Shown piece by piece: positions 22,325-34,267 of a DNA stretch of 64,000 nucleotides. This DNA is from Flaveria trinervia (lineage: Eukaryota > Streptophyta > Magnoliopsida > Asterales > Asteraceae). Every line of letters starts with the position of its first letter. Within the stretch, counting starts at the first letter, position 1. A program made the position numbers and the translations under genes. Under the pieces are notes generated by a model that saw nothing but the letters and a program-made list of their open reading frames with translations, did no database searches and was not told the origin of the DNA. The stretch is from the NCBI GenBank assembly GCA_025506515.1, contig CM046443.1, forward strand, positions 87,729,985 through 87,793,984, written 5' to 3'.

Positions 22325-22609
22325 TGTTAGGACCCTTTTCGGTACGGAGTACTAACTGATTTACATGTGTATCAAACCAAATAGGGTGGAATCCTATTTG
22401 ATTGGCGATCCAATCAGTGAGAACGCAAGTATAATCAATCAAAGAATGAATCTAAATGTTAAGAATGATGTTAAAATTATTAATTGCGATCTAGAACTTG
22501 GAACAGGTTATCTTAGGTCTCTGGACGGCTAGGGTATGATTTAGTGCGTAGGGATTCGAATTGTTACGTTTTCCCACGAATTAAGTGGTATTTATAGGTT
22601 TGGGTTTTC
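22325..22609 (-). mobile_element. Truncated 3' LTR of Copia-A
   Basis: Matches 38782-39060 closely from TGTTAGGACC through the ATTTATAGGTT block, then stops at TTTTC, where Copia-B sequence starts. The remaining LTR, including its motif array, is missing on this side. Confidence 0.9.
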
Positions 22610-23406
22610 TACAGAATCGTTGAAGGGTGTAAGTTACAACACAGCAACATAAAGAGAAGATTAACTAAACTTTAATCAAACAGTAAACTGGATTAACCAA
22701 GGTAAGACACTAAGAACACAAGTAATGTAAGAGACAGAACACAAAGAACACAAGTATATGGTTTTCAAGATTGCAATATGTTGCTTTCTCTATGTTCTAT
22801 TACAAGTGTTACAAAGCATAAATAAAAGATACAAGAACATGAGATACTTATACTACATCCTACAGCTGGCTATACTTTGAAAGCCAGCTGGATACAATTG
22901 ACTAGACACAAACAAAATCAATTGTAGAGTCAAAAGGCAGATGCCTTTTGACTTGTGACTATGACATGTCATAGCTCACATCCTTATCTATTACAAAAAG
23001 GATAAAGTACATAAAGTAGAAAGTTACAAACTCAAGACCTCAATGTACAATTACCAAAAGCATGGACCTTTTCACCAACTCATGTAAGTTGGTGACTTGC
23101 AGAGATGCAGCGGAAATGTGTCCAGCTTTATGGAAAAGTACATCAGATAAAGCATATATTAAAAGTCTTCGGAGGAAATCTGTCTTCATAGGTTGAAGCT
23201 TCAGAAGACTTTGTCTTTGAGGCTTCAGAAGACTTCATCTTTGGCTTCAGAAGATATTGGTCTTGGCTTCGGAAGATTTCACACTTAGAGTATTTTTGTT
23301 GCATGTGTGAAACTTCCGAAGCATTCTTCTTCAGTACTTGTGCAGCATGCATACAGGATAAGCTTTGGATGTTTGGGTTACATCAGCCTCTTCATTAGTC
23401 TCTACA
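22610..23406 (-). mobile_element. 3' LTR of nested Copia-B fragment
   Basis: This is the inverse of the LTR at 51909-52652, with long near-identical blocks such as the sections around 22860-23000 and 52290-52440. On the minus strand it starts TGTAGAGACT next to a polypurine tract and ends ...TCTGTA, where the right copy ends TCCTGCA. Length is about 797 bases. It contains several TCTTCCGAAG / TCTTCTGAAG copies at 23155-23320. Confidence 0.85.
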
Positions 23407-23408
23407 AA

Positions 23409-23417
23409 CTCCCCCTA
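23409..23417 (-). other. Polypurine tract of nested Copia-B
   Basis: AGGGGGAG on the minus strand lies directly before the 3' LTR start. It supports the element orientation and LTR border. Confidence 0.65.
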
Positions 23418-23447
23418 GGCTGATGCTACCAAAACACTAAGTAGACT

Positions 23448-26400
23448 TCAGATATCAACAGTCTTCATTAGAATGATAGCCATCCCTTTCTTCATGAGAT
23501 GATCAGGATTCTTCAAACTGTCAAAGTATCTTCTCATATCAAAAAAGTCATGTAGAGGCAACTGAAACATATCTTGCCATGTGTAAATGTCTTTAATGCC
23601 TTGATCTCTAATGACATGCCATCTTTCTGGATTTGTGGTGTATGTCCAGGACAAGATGGGTCTTCCTGATGCTAGAGGAGCTACTGAAGTTGGAGTTGAT
23701 TGAGCATCCTCTGGCTGCATATCCTCAGGATGTTCTGACTTATCCTGGGGTTTAGAAGAGGGTGTAGTCTTCTTCTTCTTTGGCTTTGGTTTAGAAGCCA
23801 TCCTTTTCTTTCTCTTTCCAAATTTTAACTGAGAAGACTAGCCTGCAGTACCAGATTGATCTTTGTTGTCTTTCTCAGTTAGGACTTCCTCTCTCTCAGG
23901 CTCAGAAGGAGAGGGAGGTTGACCCTGCTGTGGATCAGAAGATGAAGCTTGCTGAGTTTCAGCAGGAGGTCCAGGTTGTGTTGTCTTTGGTTGTTCAACC
24001 TTAACCTCCACTTCAGATGAATCTTGACTTGGAGTGGAGTGTAAGTCAATGAGCTCTCCACTTTTGATCTTCTGCTTGATCACCCTAATATGCTCATCCA
24101 TAGTGGATAGAGACATGGGGCCAAGTCTCCTTTCGGAGAATCCATATAGCTTCAAGAAGCTCATCATCCTTTGCCTGTCAACAGATTTCTTCATACTCTT
24201 CTGAATGATGGCTCTTGATTTAGCAGCTTCTTCCCTTAGCTTTCTTTTGGTTGTCTTTCTTTCCTTAACTATCTCAAGTTCAAGTTGTTTGAGATACTCA
24301 AACTCAACATAGTCATAATGCAAGGGAAGGAGTGTTTCTGCCTGATAGAGGCCTGTGGTACTCAAGTAGTTGATCATCTTGATTTTGTCTTCTTCTTTGT
24401 CTACCTGAGGTTCTTGTTGAACCACATCCTCTTGTACAAGACTTTCTTGAACTGGGGAGAGGGTAGGCATATCTTTGTACAGTCTTTTTCTTCATCTCTC
24501 TTTTTTGACTTGTACTAGGAGTTCTACATCTTCTGCATCCTTCTTCTCCCTTGACCTTTCCAGGTCAACCAGTTTATTCAACTCATCTAAGGGGAGAGAA
24601 ATGACATTTTCTATGTCATAGTTCCTTGTCTGCAGATAGTTTATCCTGACTACCCTTAACTCATCATTCTGAGTGTCTGGTCTGGGGGCAGCCCTGATAG
24701 CAGACTCCATGAGTCTTGAAGACCCAGAAGATGAACTTCTCCCCTCAGCCTCCTTTTCCTCTCTCTCTCTCTCTCTCTCTCCTCCTCAATCTCCTCAGAT
24801 GTCATCTTTCTTTTCCCTTTGTCACTCACAGACTTTTGTGACTCAGGGTGGAGAGAGCTTTGGCCTTCATTGCTTGTTGCAGCATTTGAGCTCAGGCCAG
24901 AGAGAGTTGAGAAGCACCTTCACCAGCAGGTGTCTCAGAAGGAATATGGATCTCTAGACAGGGCTTTCAGGTTCTGCCACTGGGCCTTCAGTCAAGGTTT
25001 CCCCTATGAAGCTAATCTTAGGGTCTGCCTCAACATCCAGTTGACCGATGGCATTGCCTGATTGCCTAAGTCTCCTTCTTAAGCTGAACTCTGCAATGAT
25101 CATGTCTTGGATTCTTTGAGCCAGTCTGTTAGCTTGTCTTGATTTGCTTGGGTTGACAAGTGGCATGTTGACTAGATCCAGACCTTCATAGTAGTTCAAA
25201 GTCTGAAAATTAAAGACTTCTTGTTGTCCTTGAACTCTTATGATGATTAGGGCTTTCCTAATGTTGTCATACTTCCACCTAATGATATGATTTGAAGATG
25301 GTGAGGATGACATAGCCCTTGGTATCCCATCCTCAAAAAGACTCTGTATGAAGGAGTCTGTGTAGTCCACATCAATATGAACTTGAGGAGGTTGTTGAGA
25401 ATGCACAGTTGCAAGTGAGGATGGTGAGTCCTTAATGTCCACTCTCTCTGAAGGACTCCAGGTTCTATAGCTGTAATGACTTTCTCCCCTTTTTTGGTAG
25501 CATCACCCACTTGCATAGGTGAGCTGGAAGATAGGTCAATCACATCCACAGGTTCTTGTGTTCCTAGTTGAGCTCTTCTTAAGGGTCTCCCAGCTAGTTT
25601 TTCCTTAAGATATGAAATCTCAAGTTGCTGATCATTGATCCTGTTATGTAAGGTAGTCATCTGAGATTCAAGGTGAATGACCTTTGAGACTAAATAGGTG
25701 CATGTTTTGGATAGTTTTTGCACTTTTAGTCTCAGATCCCCCTCATCTTCATCAGAAGAATCACTGGGGGTGGAGAAGATTGGACCAGAGTCCTTTCTCT
25801 CATTACCAGCTTTAAGTCTTGGCTACTGGATTTCCTCTGCTCACTGATAGTCTCAGTTGAGATGACAGTGGGCTGAGTTGCCATGGTTGAGGTCTTAATA
25901 ATGTAATCACTTTCAGAAGTGAAAGCCTCTTCCACATGGACATCCTGAACAGGTTCAGGAGTGTCCACCTCAGTTGTAGGTGATTGATGTGGGATAGATG
26001 TAGGAGACTCAAGAGTATTCATCTCTCTTTGAGTAGGGGAAAAGAAGAGAGACTCATTATACTCACTGAAACCTAGATATTCATCAGTATAGAATTCAAG
26101 GTTGGGAATTGGTTGGTTGAGATCTATAGGCTGGGGATGGTAACTGTCCCCTGAAGGTTGATCACTTGAGTGTTGAGACTCAGAATGATGGCTTAAGGCA
26201 GTTTGGTTAATGAGCTCATCAAGCTGAGCATGAGGAACCTCAACACTAATTCTTGAAGAGATGGGAGTAGTTTGCTCCTCAGGAGAAGTGGGAGCTCAGT
26301 GTCCACTTCTTCCTATATGGTTGAGTATATGGGGGCCCCCACAGACTGAATAGCCTAAGCAGGGGTTCGCTTGGATTTTCTTTGGTAGGTGATGGTGATT

Positions 26401-27375
26401 TGAGGCTGTGAGAGTGGTGGGAGGTAGCAGGTGTGGGCTCAACACTAGCTTGTGCTGCTAGGTTGTCACCTTGAGCAATGAGCTCTAACATTTTTGGGAC
26501 TAGGGCTGTTTCTACCCCAGAGAATCCAACAGTGGCTTTCTTAGAATTTTAAAGATGTTGGCTTCATCTGTCCCAGTTTAAGAATGTTACCTGTTTCCCT
26601 CAACTGTGAGCCCAATTCACAGTTAAGAATGTACTGGACATATCTAGGAAACATGTAATACTTTAAGGAGTCTAAATTTGCAAGTAAATTTGTATAGACA
26701 AACTGAGAATACCTGAATTTTGACCCCTTGAACCATTCCATGGATTATGAAGGAGAGATCCTCAGGAATCTGGTCCCATCCACCATGCTTGTTTGATAAG
26801 TTGTGGATGACCACATGGAGCAGGAATCTCTATTGGGATGAGACCTTCCCTTTCCTAAAGGTCTTTACAGAGAAATCTCCCTCATACCCCATCTGCTCAA
26901 AGGAATGATTGACAGCTTCCTTTGGGAAGAACACCTCACCTTCTTCATCATCCAGCTGAAGATGCATGTTGATGATGGCTGGAGTGATGAAGACTATTGT
27001 CCCCTGCACCGTGGCAGACAGTGCCTTCTCCCCATCCATAACAACCTCTTGGCGGGTTTTCCAGAATTCTAGCAGATGATCCTCATAGAGTGGAAGATCA
27101 ATGGTTAGGGAGGTGAAGTAGTTGGACAGAGATAAGAAATGGCAAACCTCTGAGAAATGAGGATCTTTCTCAGAGCGTAACAGAGTAACCTGCTCCATCT
27201 CTGCCAGTTGCTCGTCGATAAGATCATGAATTATTTCTCCTTCCTCAGGAGTGTAACTCACAGACCTCCTAAAAATCCCTTGCAAATCAAGTATCATAGT
27301 GAATTGAGACTTGATTTGCTGTAAGGGAGCAACATCGTACTGGTCTTGCTGAGATGGTGGATCTGCTTGATTTAA
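23448..27375 (-). pseudogene. Copia-B extra ORF after pol, left copy, broken
   Basis: On the minus strand this is a series of open pieces: 27297-26830, 26741-26541, 26491-26279, 26022-25732, 25723-25247, 25442-24954, 24710-24492, 24470-23838 and 23801-23448. The N-terminal part has SEKDPHFSEVCHFLSLS, HLLEFWKTRQEV and MGYEGDFSVKTFRKGKVSS; the middle is Ser/Pro/Gln-rich and probably disordered; the C-terminal third is charged and helical (EEEERERKRR-like). It ends with a conserved WTYTTNPERWHVIRDQG piece. The right copy at 59599 is homologous throughout but is cut before this last piece. No signal peptide or membrane segment is visible. Function is unknown. Frameshifts and stops make it a pseudogene. 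Confidence 0.8.
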
Positions 27376-27498
27376 ACATTTAACACATCAATCTTTTGTC
27401 AATAATCAAGACAGTTAAATAGCAAATATATACATAAACATTAAGTACATAAGTTTAATACATGATTCAATTACACACGATTTAATTTACATAAACAT
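27376..27498. other. Junction between nested Copia-B and Copia-A
   Basis: AT-rich sequence between the truncated 5' edge of the Copia-B fragment and the stop of the Copia-A extra ORF. No coding content. It is probably Copia-A 3' untranslated sequence. Confidence 0.45.
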
Positions 27499-29474
27499 TT
27501 AAATATTACTTTTATCTTGAATCATGTGCTCTCCTTCAGGCGGGGCTGAGGTCGAGGCACCCTGGTCCTGAGTCTTCTTGGTGCGCCTCTCTCTAGCATG
27601 TGAGGCCTCTGAAGCACCCACATCACCTCCTTCCTCATCATCATCCTTATCATCCTCATCCCTTCCTTCATCACCTCCATCGTCTGTCTCATCATCCTCA
27701 TCCTCACCATCATCATCATCTTCTCTGATCTTCAGAGGCTCTTCTTTTGATCCCTTAAGCTTGAGCATGATAGACCTGTTAGATGTCTCCAACTCCTCAA
27801 TCTTCTTTGCTGATTGGGCTTTATGCTCCTTGAGTTGGGCAATTTCCTGAGCCTGTTGAGAGATCTGCTTTGATTGGGCAGCAGTTAGCTCCATTAGTTA
27901 TCGTAGCTGAGCAGTCTTCTCGTCATCAGCAGCCAACAGCTTCAGCACCATACGATTTAGTGCTGATAGTTGTTCCTCTACCCCACTGGGAGGTAGAGAT
28001 GATCCTGAGGGGAATGATGGGTGAAATGATGTCATTGCTTGGTGGCTAGTGGTGGAAGTGGTGAATATAGGTGGTGGTATGTTAGTGGGTGGTGGGGTAG
28101 TAGTGGTGGTGGATGAGGTAGTGGTGGGTGAAGTAGTGGTAGGTGGAGGTGTGGTAGTAAAGATGGGTGGTATGGTAGTAGTGGTGGTGGGTGAGGTAGT
28201 GGTGGTGGTGGTAGATATGATGGCAGTGGGGGAAGAGACTGTGATCATCGTGTACCTCCGTCTCTTTGGCTTCATCCCGTGGGACTGAGCCATCCTCTTT
28301 TTCCTTGAACCCCTCGAGGAGGATGCTCCCCCTGGGATGCTGGACTGAGCTGGGGTGTAGGTAGGATCAGTCATAGTCTCCCCAGACTCGCCTGGGCGTC
28401 CACCAACCGCCTGAATCCCTCTTTCGGTGGCAACAACCTTGCTGCCCACTGTGCTAGTCAGTGGCTCCTCATCCTCCTCCTCCTCAGTAGGACAGAAATC
28501 CTGTTGGAAACCAGCTGTGGTAGCATCTCCATGAGTGGGTGGTGGAGGTGTAACATGTGCAGTGGCGGCCCTAGATGAAGCAGGGCCAGAGTCTCCACCA
28601 TCAGCATTGTCATCATCATCTGACTCATCAGTGGGGAGCACAATCTGCTCCGTATCTGAGTCGTTGTCGTCGTGGCGCTACTTCCTTCGTGATGGAGCCA
28701 CATAGTCCTCACGGGCCAGATGCCCGAACAACCTCCTGACAGGGGATTTCACCTGCTTCCCCCTATACACCTTCATCCTGCCCAAGGCGGTATCGTCCAT
28801 CACCTCTAGCACCACTGCGTCCTCCTTCTCTTTGGTAGTGAAGGGAGCTTTTGGTCTATAATCATCTGCATGAAGCGAGGGTACATGCAAAATCCCTCCT
28901 TGCCCTTCGCCTCGATGTTCTCCACCAGATAGGTGAAGATCATCCTGGAGAAGTTGAACGGATGGTTCAGCACCAACGCCACGTAGGCGTTCTGAATCTG
29001 ATCTGAAAGCTCATCGAAGCCTCCCTTCTTGGAGGAAATGCACTTGAGCAGCAAGTGGGCCAAGTACTTGAATTGGGGGCACAGGTTGCTCTTGTTGAGC
29101 ACCCTTGCGATGATATCCCCCGAGTACTTGGCCAGCAGAAAACAACCTCGTTCTGTCAGTGGGTGTAATCGGGTTGGGCAGTCAGCATCATCCCCAAACT
29201 CTAATACAGTCCTGAGATCATCCTTAATGATCTCAATGGCCTCACCAAAGATAGAGCTCCTGATACGGTGAGGCTCTGAGGTCCTGTCAACAACCGCGCC
29301 TTCCAGAAGGCCTGCTGGACTGAGCGGTATAGTGTAAGGAGTCGATATGGCTCGGAAGATCCTCGATCTCCGTAGGAAAGTAATAATGCCCGACAAGTCA
29401 GCTGCATTCCTAGATGTCTAATCCAGATGAGCACAAATGTTGTGCTTCGTGCTCATGGTCCAACGACTAGCCAT
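27499..29474 (-). pseudogene. Copia-A extra ORF after pol, broken
   Basis: The likely start is ATG at 29474 (MASRWTMSTKHNICAHLD, then a stop). From 29396 an open stretch encodes a folded region with KYLAHLLLKCISSKKGGFDE, NHPFNFSRMIFTYLVENI and MYPRFMQMIIDQKLP. After a frame break near 28800 come an acidic Asp-rich segment, a long Thr/Pro low-complexity tract (28050-28250), and a C-terminal coiled-coil-like then Asp/Glu-rich tail ending at 27499. The region around YLxHxxxxxxSxKxGGxDE...YPRF aligns with the Copia-B extra ORF. There is no membrane segment, so the usual env-like label for post-pol ORFs is not supported. Function unknown. Confidence 0.75.
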
Positions 29475-29559
29475 CTGTTACACAATGCAGATAAACGTTA
29501 GTGTGTGTCGATGAGTAACAATTTGATTCATTTGAGCTTGAAGTTTTATGTTTTGTCGT

Positions 29560-29765
29560 GCGAATGAACTATGCGACTGAGATTTAGTCATGCGATTGAG
29601 CTCTTACGCACGACTAGGCATGCGACTTGGATCAGTCGTATGCTACCTCATGCGGATACACCAGTCATGCGACTGAACTCATACGCATGGTACAGTCGTG
29701 CAATTGAGCCATTCGCCCAGCTCAGTCGTGCGATTGAAGTTCATCAGGGTGTCCATTCGCATGAC
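29560..29765 (-). repeat. TGCGACTGA-type array upstream of Copia-A extra ORF
   Basis: Repeats of ATGCGACTGA, GTGCGATTGA, CAGTCGTGC and CATTCGC in both orientations, just 5' of the extra ORF start on the element strand. The same motif family occurs in Copia-A LTR, leader and spacer. Confidence 0.8.
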
Positions 29766-30164
29766 AGACTGTCTATTCAATTCAAATTCAAATTTTGAGC
29801 AAAACTTAATGTTAGACGTCGTGGTTTGGCTCATTAGTCTCGCAAGTGACCGATATAACACCTACTAGCCTTTAATTTCACAATAGACTTAGTTTTATTA
29901 GTTTATTCGTCAAACTAAGTCTCGGTTCTATTTAGGGCTAAATTCAGTCATTTAGGTCACAAATCGATTGACATTTGAGTAGATTGCACCGTACTGTACC
30001 TGTATAATCACTGGCAATCGTCAGAACACAACAATTTGTAGTCTAGAAAGGTCAGATGAAAATCGGGCAGAGTAACGATAGAGTCGTGCGATTTGGGGTG
30101 ATTTGGGAGTGATGAGTGACGGCAACCGACTCCCTCTCCTTTTATACTAGGCTTTCCTTCTGTC

Positions 30165-30525
30165 GTGCAACTGAGCCCAATCACATACTTAATTCGTGCG
30201 ACTGAGGATCAGTCGTGCGACTGGCATAGTCGGTCACTTTAGTCGTGCGACTAGATGTCAGTCGTGCGACTGTGTCATTCGGTCACCTCCATTCATGCGA
30301 TTGGTTCATTTTGTGAACCAATCGTGTGAGATTACTCATGCTGATGGTCCAATCGCACGTTTGGGCCATGCGTGTGGTTAGTCTTGCAATTGGACTAATA
30401 CGAATGGTCCAATTGTACGGTTGGTCCATACTCATGGTCCAGTTGTGCAAATGGGCTCATACGGATGGTCCAATCGTACGGTTGGTCCATACTCATGGTC
30501 CAGTCGTGCGAATGGCCTCATACTT
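30165..30525 (-). repeat. GTGCGACTG array in Copia-A pol-to-ORF spacer
   Basis: GTGCGACT occurs four times in 30196-30270 in the form CAGTCGTGCGACTG, an imperfect palindrome. Diverged ACGGTTGGTCC / ATGGTCCAATCG forms follow. No coding sequence. Confidence 0.82.
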
Positions 30526-32129
30526 ATGATTTTGACTTTATGACCATTTGACACTTAACCCTTTTAACTATGAATAAAACATTTTGAGCATTCTATAATT
30601 ACAAACATGACCATTTGAACTTTGGGAACTTCTGATCAACTCAGGCTTGATCCTTTTAACATTAGAAAACTCGTTTGGTCACCTCAGAAGTGACCTTTTT
30701 TTAGTGAACAAGTTCCCGACAGAATTCCAATACGTAGTCTGACTTTTAACAACTAAACTGACAAAATTAAAGAAATGAAACTACTAGAACTGAAAGATAG
30801 AATTAAAACATATTTTTGTAAATTTTGTGTGAGGTGGAAATCCTAAGATAGATATCTAACAGATTTATTTCTAGAACAGGCAGCTTCAAGTTATTTTGAC
30901 CATAAGTGGATCGATTCATTATGGAATCATTCAGGAAAATCAAATTATTCGGGACATGTTACCAAAAACCCTTTGATGCTAGATTCTTGTTTTCATCGAG
31001 AGTCATTAGCAAATCTAGGAAATCATACTAGTACCATAAGATGCACACAGTGGTATTGACTTTCAAGAGTTGCAGCCACGATGATCGTCAGTATACTTGT
31101 CCTCTTAAATCCATACATAGACTTTTGACATAGATGGTGATGATTTCAGGTTTAATTATTTCATCAAACATTTGTGGATCCCACGCTTATATGGTAATCA
31201 ACATTCCTCAGGAGATTTTTGAGCGGTCTACGGGTAGTATTCAAGAAGAAACTATTCTAGAGCTTTCAAAGAGATGTTAAGCCTCAGGTCAGTGCCACCG
31301 CACAGCAGAGAGGCGCAAACACCAATGAATTCTAGAATATTTAGGTTGTGCTTATCCTCAGGTTAGTGCCACCGCACAGCAGAAAGGCACACAACCTATC
31401 TTCTTGTTTGAGCAATTTTATTCTTTTTGCACAGATCGTACCAACAACATAGGTTATTAGCTTGATTGCTTTTTGCATTTTTCATCATGTGCTTTGCTCA
31501 TTTTATGGTCATCCGCACACATTTGTGGCGTTTATTTTGCTCGTCACCCCTTATTGGAACTCTGTTGATTGTGTTAACCAGGGATAAATGATAACCCACA
31601 GCTTGTTGAACAACTTAGTTTGATTTTGAAATCACCAACGAGGTCTACTTATCTATTGTGTTGAATCTACCAACACATCATTTAATGGTCTAGCAACCTC
31701 GAGGTCTACTTTCTCCGTGTTACCTTAGTAGTAGCTAGTTTTACTATCATTTTTCCATTCATATTTGCTTAAACTTTTCAGACTTATACTTTAAATTTTG
31801 CATTTTAAACAATTTCTTCTTTTAAAGTCCCAAACTATTTGTTCATGTGTACTATCATTTTCCATAGTCATTGAATCAGTATCACAGATACGATCTCATT
31901 TCTTTTAGCTTGCATGTCCTCCTCCCTCCTTTTCTTTGAAATTAAATACTAACTTAACCTATTTAACTTAACCTATTCTCCCCCAAAAATTCTAAAACCG
32001 AAAAAGTTTTGCTTTTAGGATTTTATTAGGCAAAAAAACAAAACAAAGTAAAATAAAAGGAAAAATTAAAAGTAAAATGAAATCTACTTGTCGGACTAAG
32101 TACTGTTATCATCGGAAATCACATCACTT
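30526..32129. other. Copia-A spacer between pol and extra ORF
   Basis: No gene seen. It contains two direct copies of a 33-base sequence (CCTCAGGTCAGTGCCACCGC onward) at 31282-31314 and 31356-31388. On the element strand it would be untranslated RNA or an intron between pol and the extra ORF. Confidence 0.55.
31282..31388. repeat. Pair of 33-base direct repeats in Copia-A spacer
   Basis: The two copies differ at two positions (CAGGTCAG/CAGGTTAG and GCAGAGAGG/GCAGAAAGG) and start 74 bases apart. They are GC-richer than their surroundings, which suggests constraint or recent duplication. Confidence 0.85.
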
Positions 32130-32872
32130 TTATTTTAACACCGTTGACCTCTAACAAATATAGAAAACATGGTTTATCAAAGGCTTTGTGTAGAAGTCAA
32201 CGCGCGTTAAAAACCCGTATTAATTTTAGCAACATCGATTAAATTATTTTCAAAACAATCACGTATAAAGTGATATTTAATGCCGATGTGTTTGGTCTTA
32301 GGATGTTAGACCGGATTTTTAGTTACAGCTATAGCAGCAGAATTATCAACAAATATAGGAGTGTTAGAGAATTTCAAACCGTAGTCCCGCATTTGCTGTT
32401 GAATCCAGATGATTTGAGAACAGCAGCTTGCTGCAGCAACATATTCAGCTTCACAAGTTGACAGTGCAACTGATGTCTGCTTCTTACACAGCCACGTGAC
32501 TAATCTTCTCCCAAAGAATTGGCATCCCGCTGATGTTGACTTGTAGTTCATTTTGCAACCGCCGTAATCCGAGTCACTATACGTTGTGAGCTCGAAATCA
32601 TCATCATGAGGATACCACAACCCGAGTGTTGGGGTACCCTTCAGATAACGAAATATCCTTTTGACTCCAATTAGATGGTTGACTTTCAGTTTCGCCTGAT
32701 ATCTTGAGCAGAGACACGTTGCATACATGATGTCAGGTCGTGAGGCAGTGAGATGCATGAGAGATCCAATCATGCCTCGGTACATGGTAGCATCCACCAG
32801 ATAACCATTCTTGTCGGGCGCTATATCATGGTTTGTAGCAAGTGGAGTCCCAGCTGAGGAAGCATTCTCCAT
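32130..32872 (-). pseudogene. Copia-A RNase H
   Basis: RNase H of Ty1/Copia type, open from 32872 to 32306: YLKGTPTLGLWYPHDDDFEL, YSDSDYGGCKMNYKSTSAGC, ALSTCEAEYVAAASCCSQ. The first Asp (SDSD) and Glu (CEAEY) of the active site are present. A stop after NPV interrupts the protein. The rest (KTKHIGIKYHFIRD and FYTKAFDKPCF, then LYLLEVNGV) can be read to about 32130. This domain degrades the RNA template during reverse transcription. Confidence 0.85.
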
Positions 32873-32926
32873 ATCAAACCGACTGAGAATATAGCCTACA
32901 TACTTTGTCTGATGTAGAAATATCCC

Positions 32927-33760
32927 CTATGGTGTCTGATCCACCTGTAACTCGAGAAAGAATTTCATCTCTCCCATGGCACTCATTTCAAATTCAGCCT
33001 TCATTATTGCTTCAAATTCTTTACATAAGTCTTCGTTCTTGGAACCGAAGATTATGTCATCAACATAGATCTGTACAAGCAGTAAGGCACCATCCTTCTC
33101 TTTGATAAACAATGTACAATCAATCACTCCTCTTCGAAACCTGTGTTTCACAAGATGAGTCGAGAGTTTCTCATACTAGGCTCTGGGGGCTTGATGAAGC
33201 CTGTATAAAGCCTTGTCCAGTTTGTAAACTCTGTCTGATGATACGGATCCTCAGATCCCTCGGGTTGACTGGCGTACACTGTTTCTCGGATTTCACCATG
33301 AAGGAATGCACTTTTCATATCGAGCTGATAGACTTTAATCTTCATATACGATGCATAGGCTAGGAAGATACGGATGGCTTCTATTCTTTCCATGGGTGCA
33401 AACACTTCGTTGTAATCGATTCCCTCGACTTGTCGAAATCCTTGAACTACAAGCCGAGCCTTGTTTCTGATAATGACCCCTTGGTCATCCTTCCTGCATT
33501 TTAAAATCCTTTAGTGCCAATGACCTTAGCACCTTTAGGTCTATCCACCAAAGTCCACATACCTAACTTCTTGAATTGAAGAAGCTCTTCTTGCATGACA
33601 CTCACCCAAGCCTTATCGTTTAAGGCATCACTTACATATTTTGGCTCAAACTGAGACACAAAACATCGATAAGCACCGTCATGAAGGTAGCCTTTTTCCA
33701 TGGCTGAGGCATAATCAGCTGAATATAGCTGATTTCTTGTCTGTACTCCCGATTATACAT
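32927..33760 (-). pseudogene. Copia-A reverse transcriptase
   Basis: Pieces on the minus strand: WVSVMQEELLQFKKLGMWTL at the start, FLAYASYMKIKVYQLDMKSAF (an alanine-rich region before the usual LDVK catalytic strand), and the catalytic box VQIYVDDIIFGSKNEDLC near 33060 with FEMSAMGEMKFFLELQ behind it. The YVDD motif is intact but frameshifts separate the pieces. A gap with stops lies between FLHGEIRETVYASQPEG and the catalytic box. Confidence 0.85.
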
Positions 33761-34267
33761 CCCCTATGATATTTTCTAGAGGATGATAAACATTTAGATG
33801 AGATCCAGGAGTGGTGGGTACAACTACCTCATTATCCAGATTGTGAACCACGGGTTCAGTATCTGAGACAGTGGGAGTATAGGGTTCCGAAGTGTCAAAG
33901 GCATCAACATCTGATGCGTGTGTACTTGTAGTAGTTGGAACCTGATCCTCCTGATCTACCTTAGCATTTTCCACTTCTTCATCATCAGAAGAGGAGTCAC
34001 TTACCTCCAGTGCTCCCCTGAGTTACTAGAAGACTGGCTTTGTGAGCCGGATGTTGTAGAGTCAAGGGGTGGTGTGTTTAAGACCTCATACATCATCTTG
34101 GTTGTTAACTCGTCTTCAGAAGTGGAGAGAGGGATGTTGAAGGACTTAAAGAATCCATCATAATCGAAAAAGAATGTGGGTCCTTTTCCAGCTGGGGGGT
34201 GGTGTATCTCTGAACGTCCACGTTACACCACACTTCTACTTGACCCATTGAGTTATTGTAAACTCTC

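Noticed and set aside
27578..27850. Plus-strand Ser-rich open frame
   Set aside because: Antisense of the acidic Asp/Glu tail of the Copia-A extra ORF; pure codon shadow.
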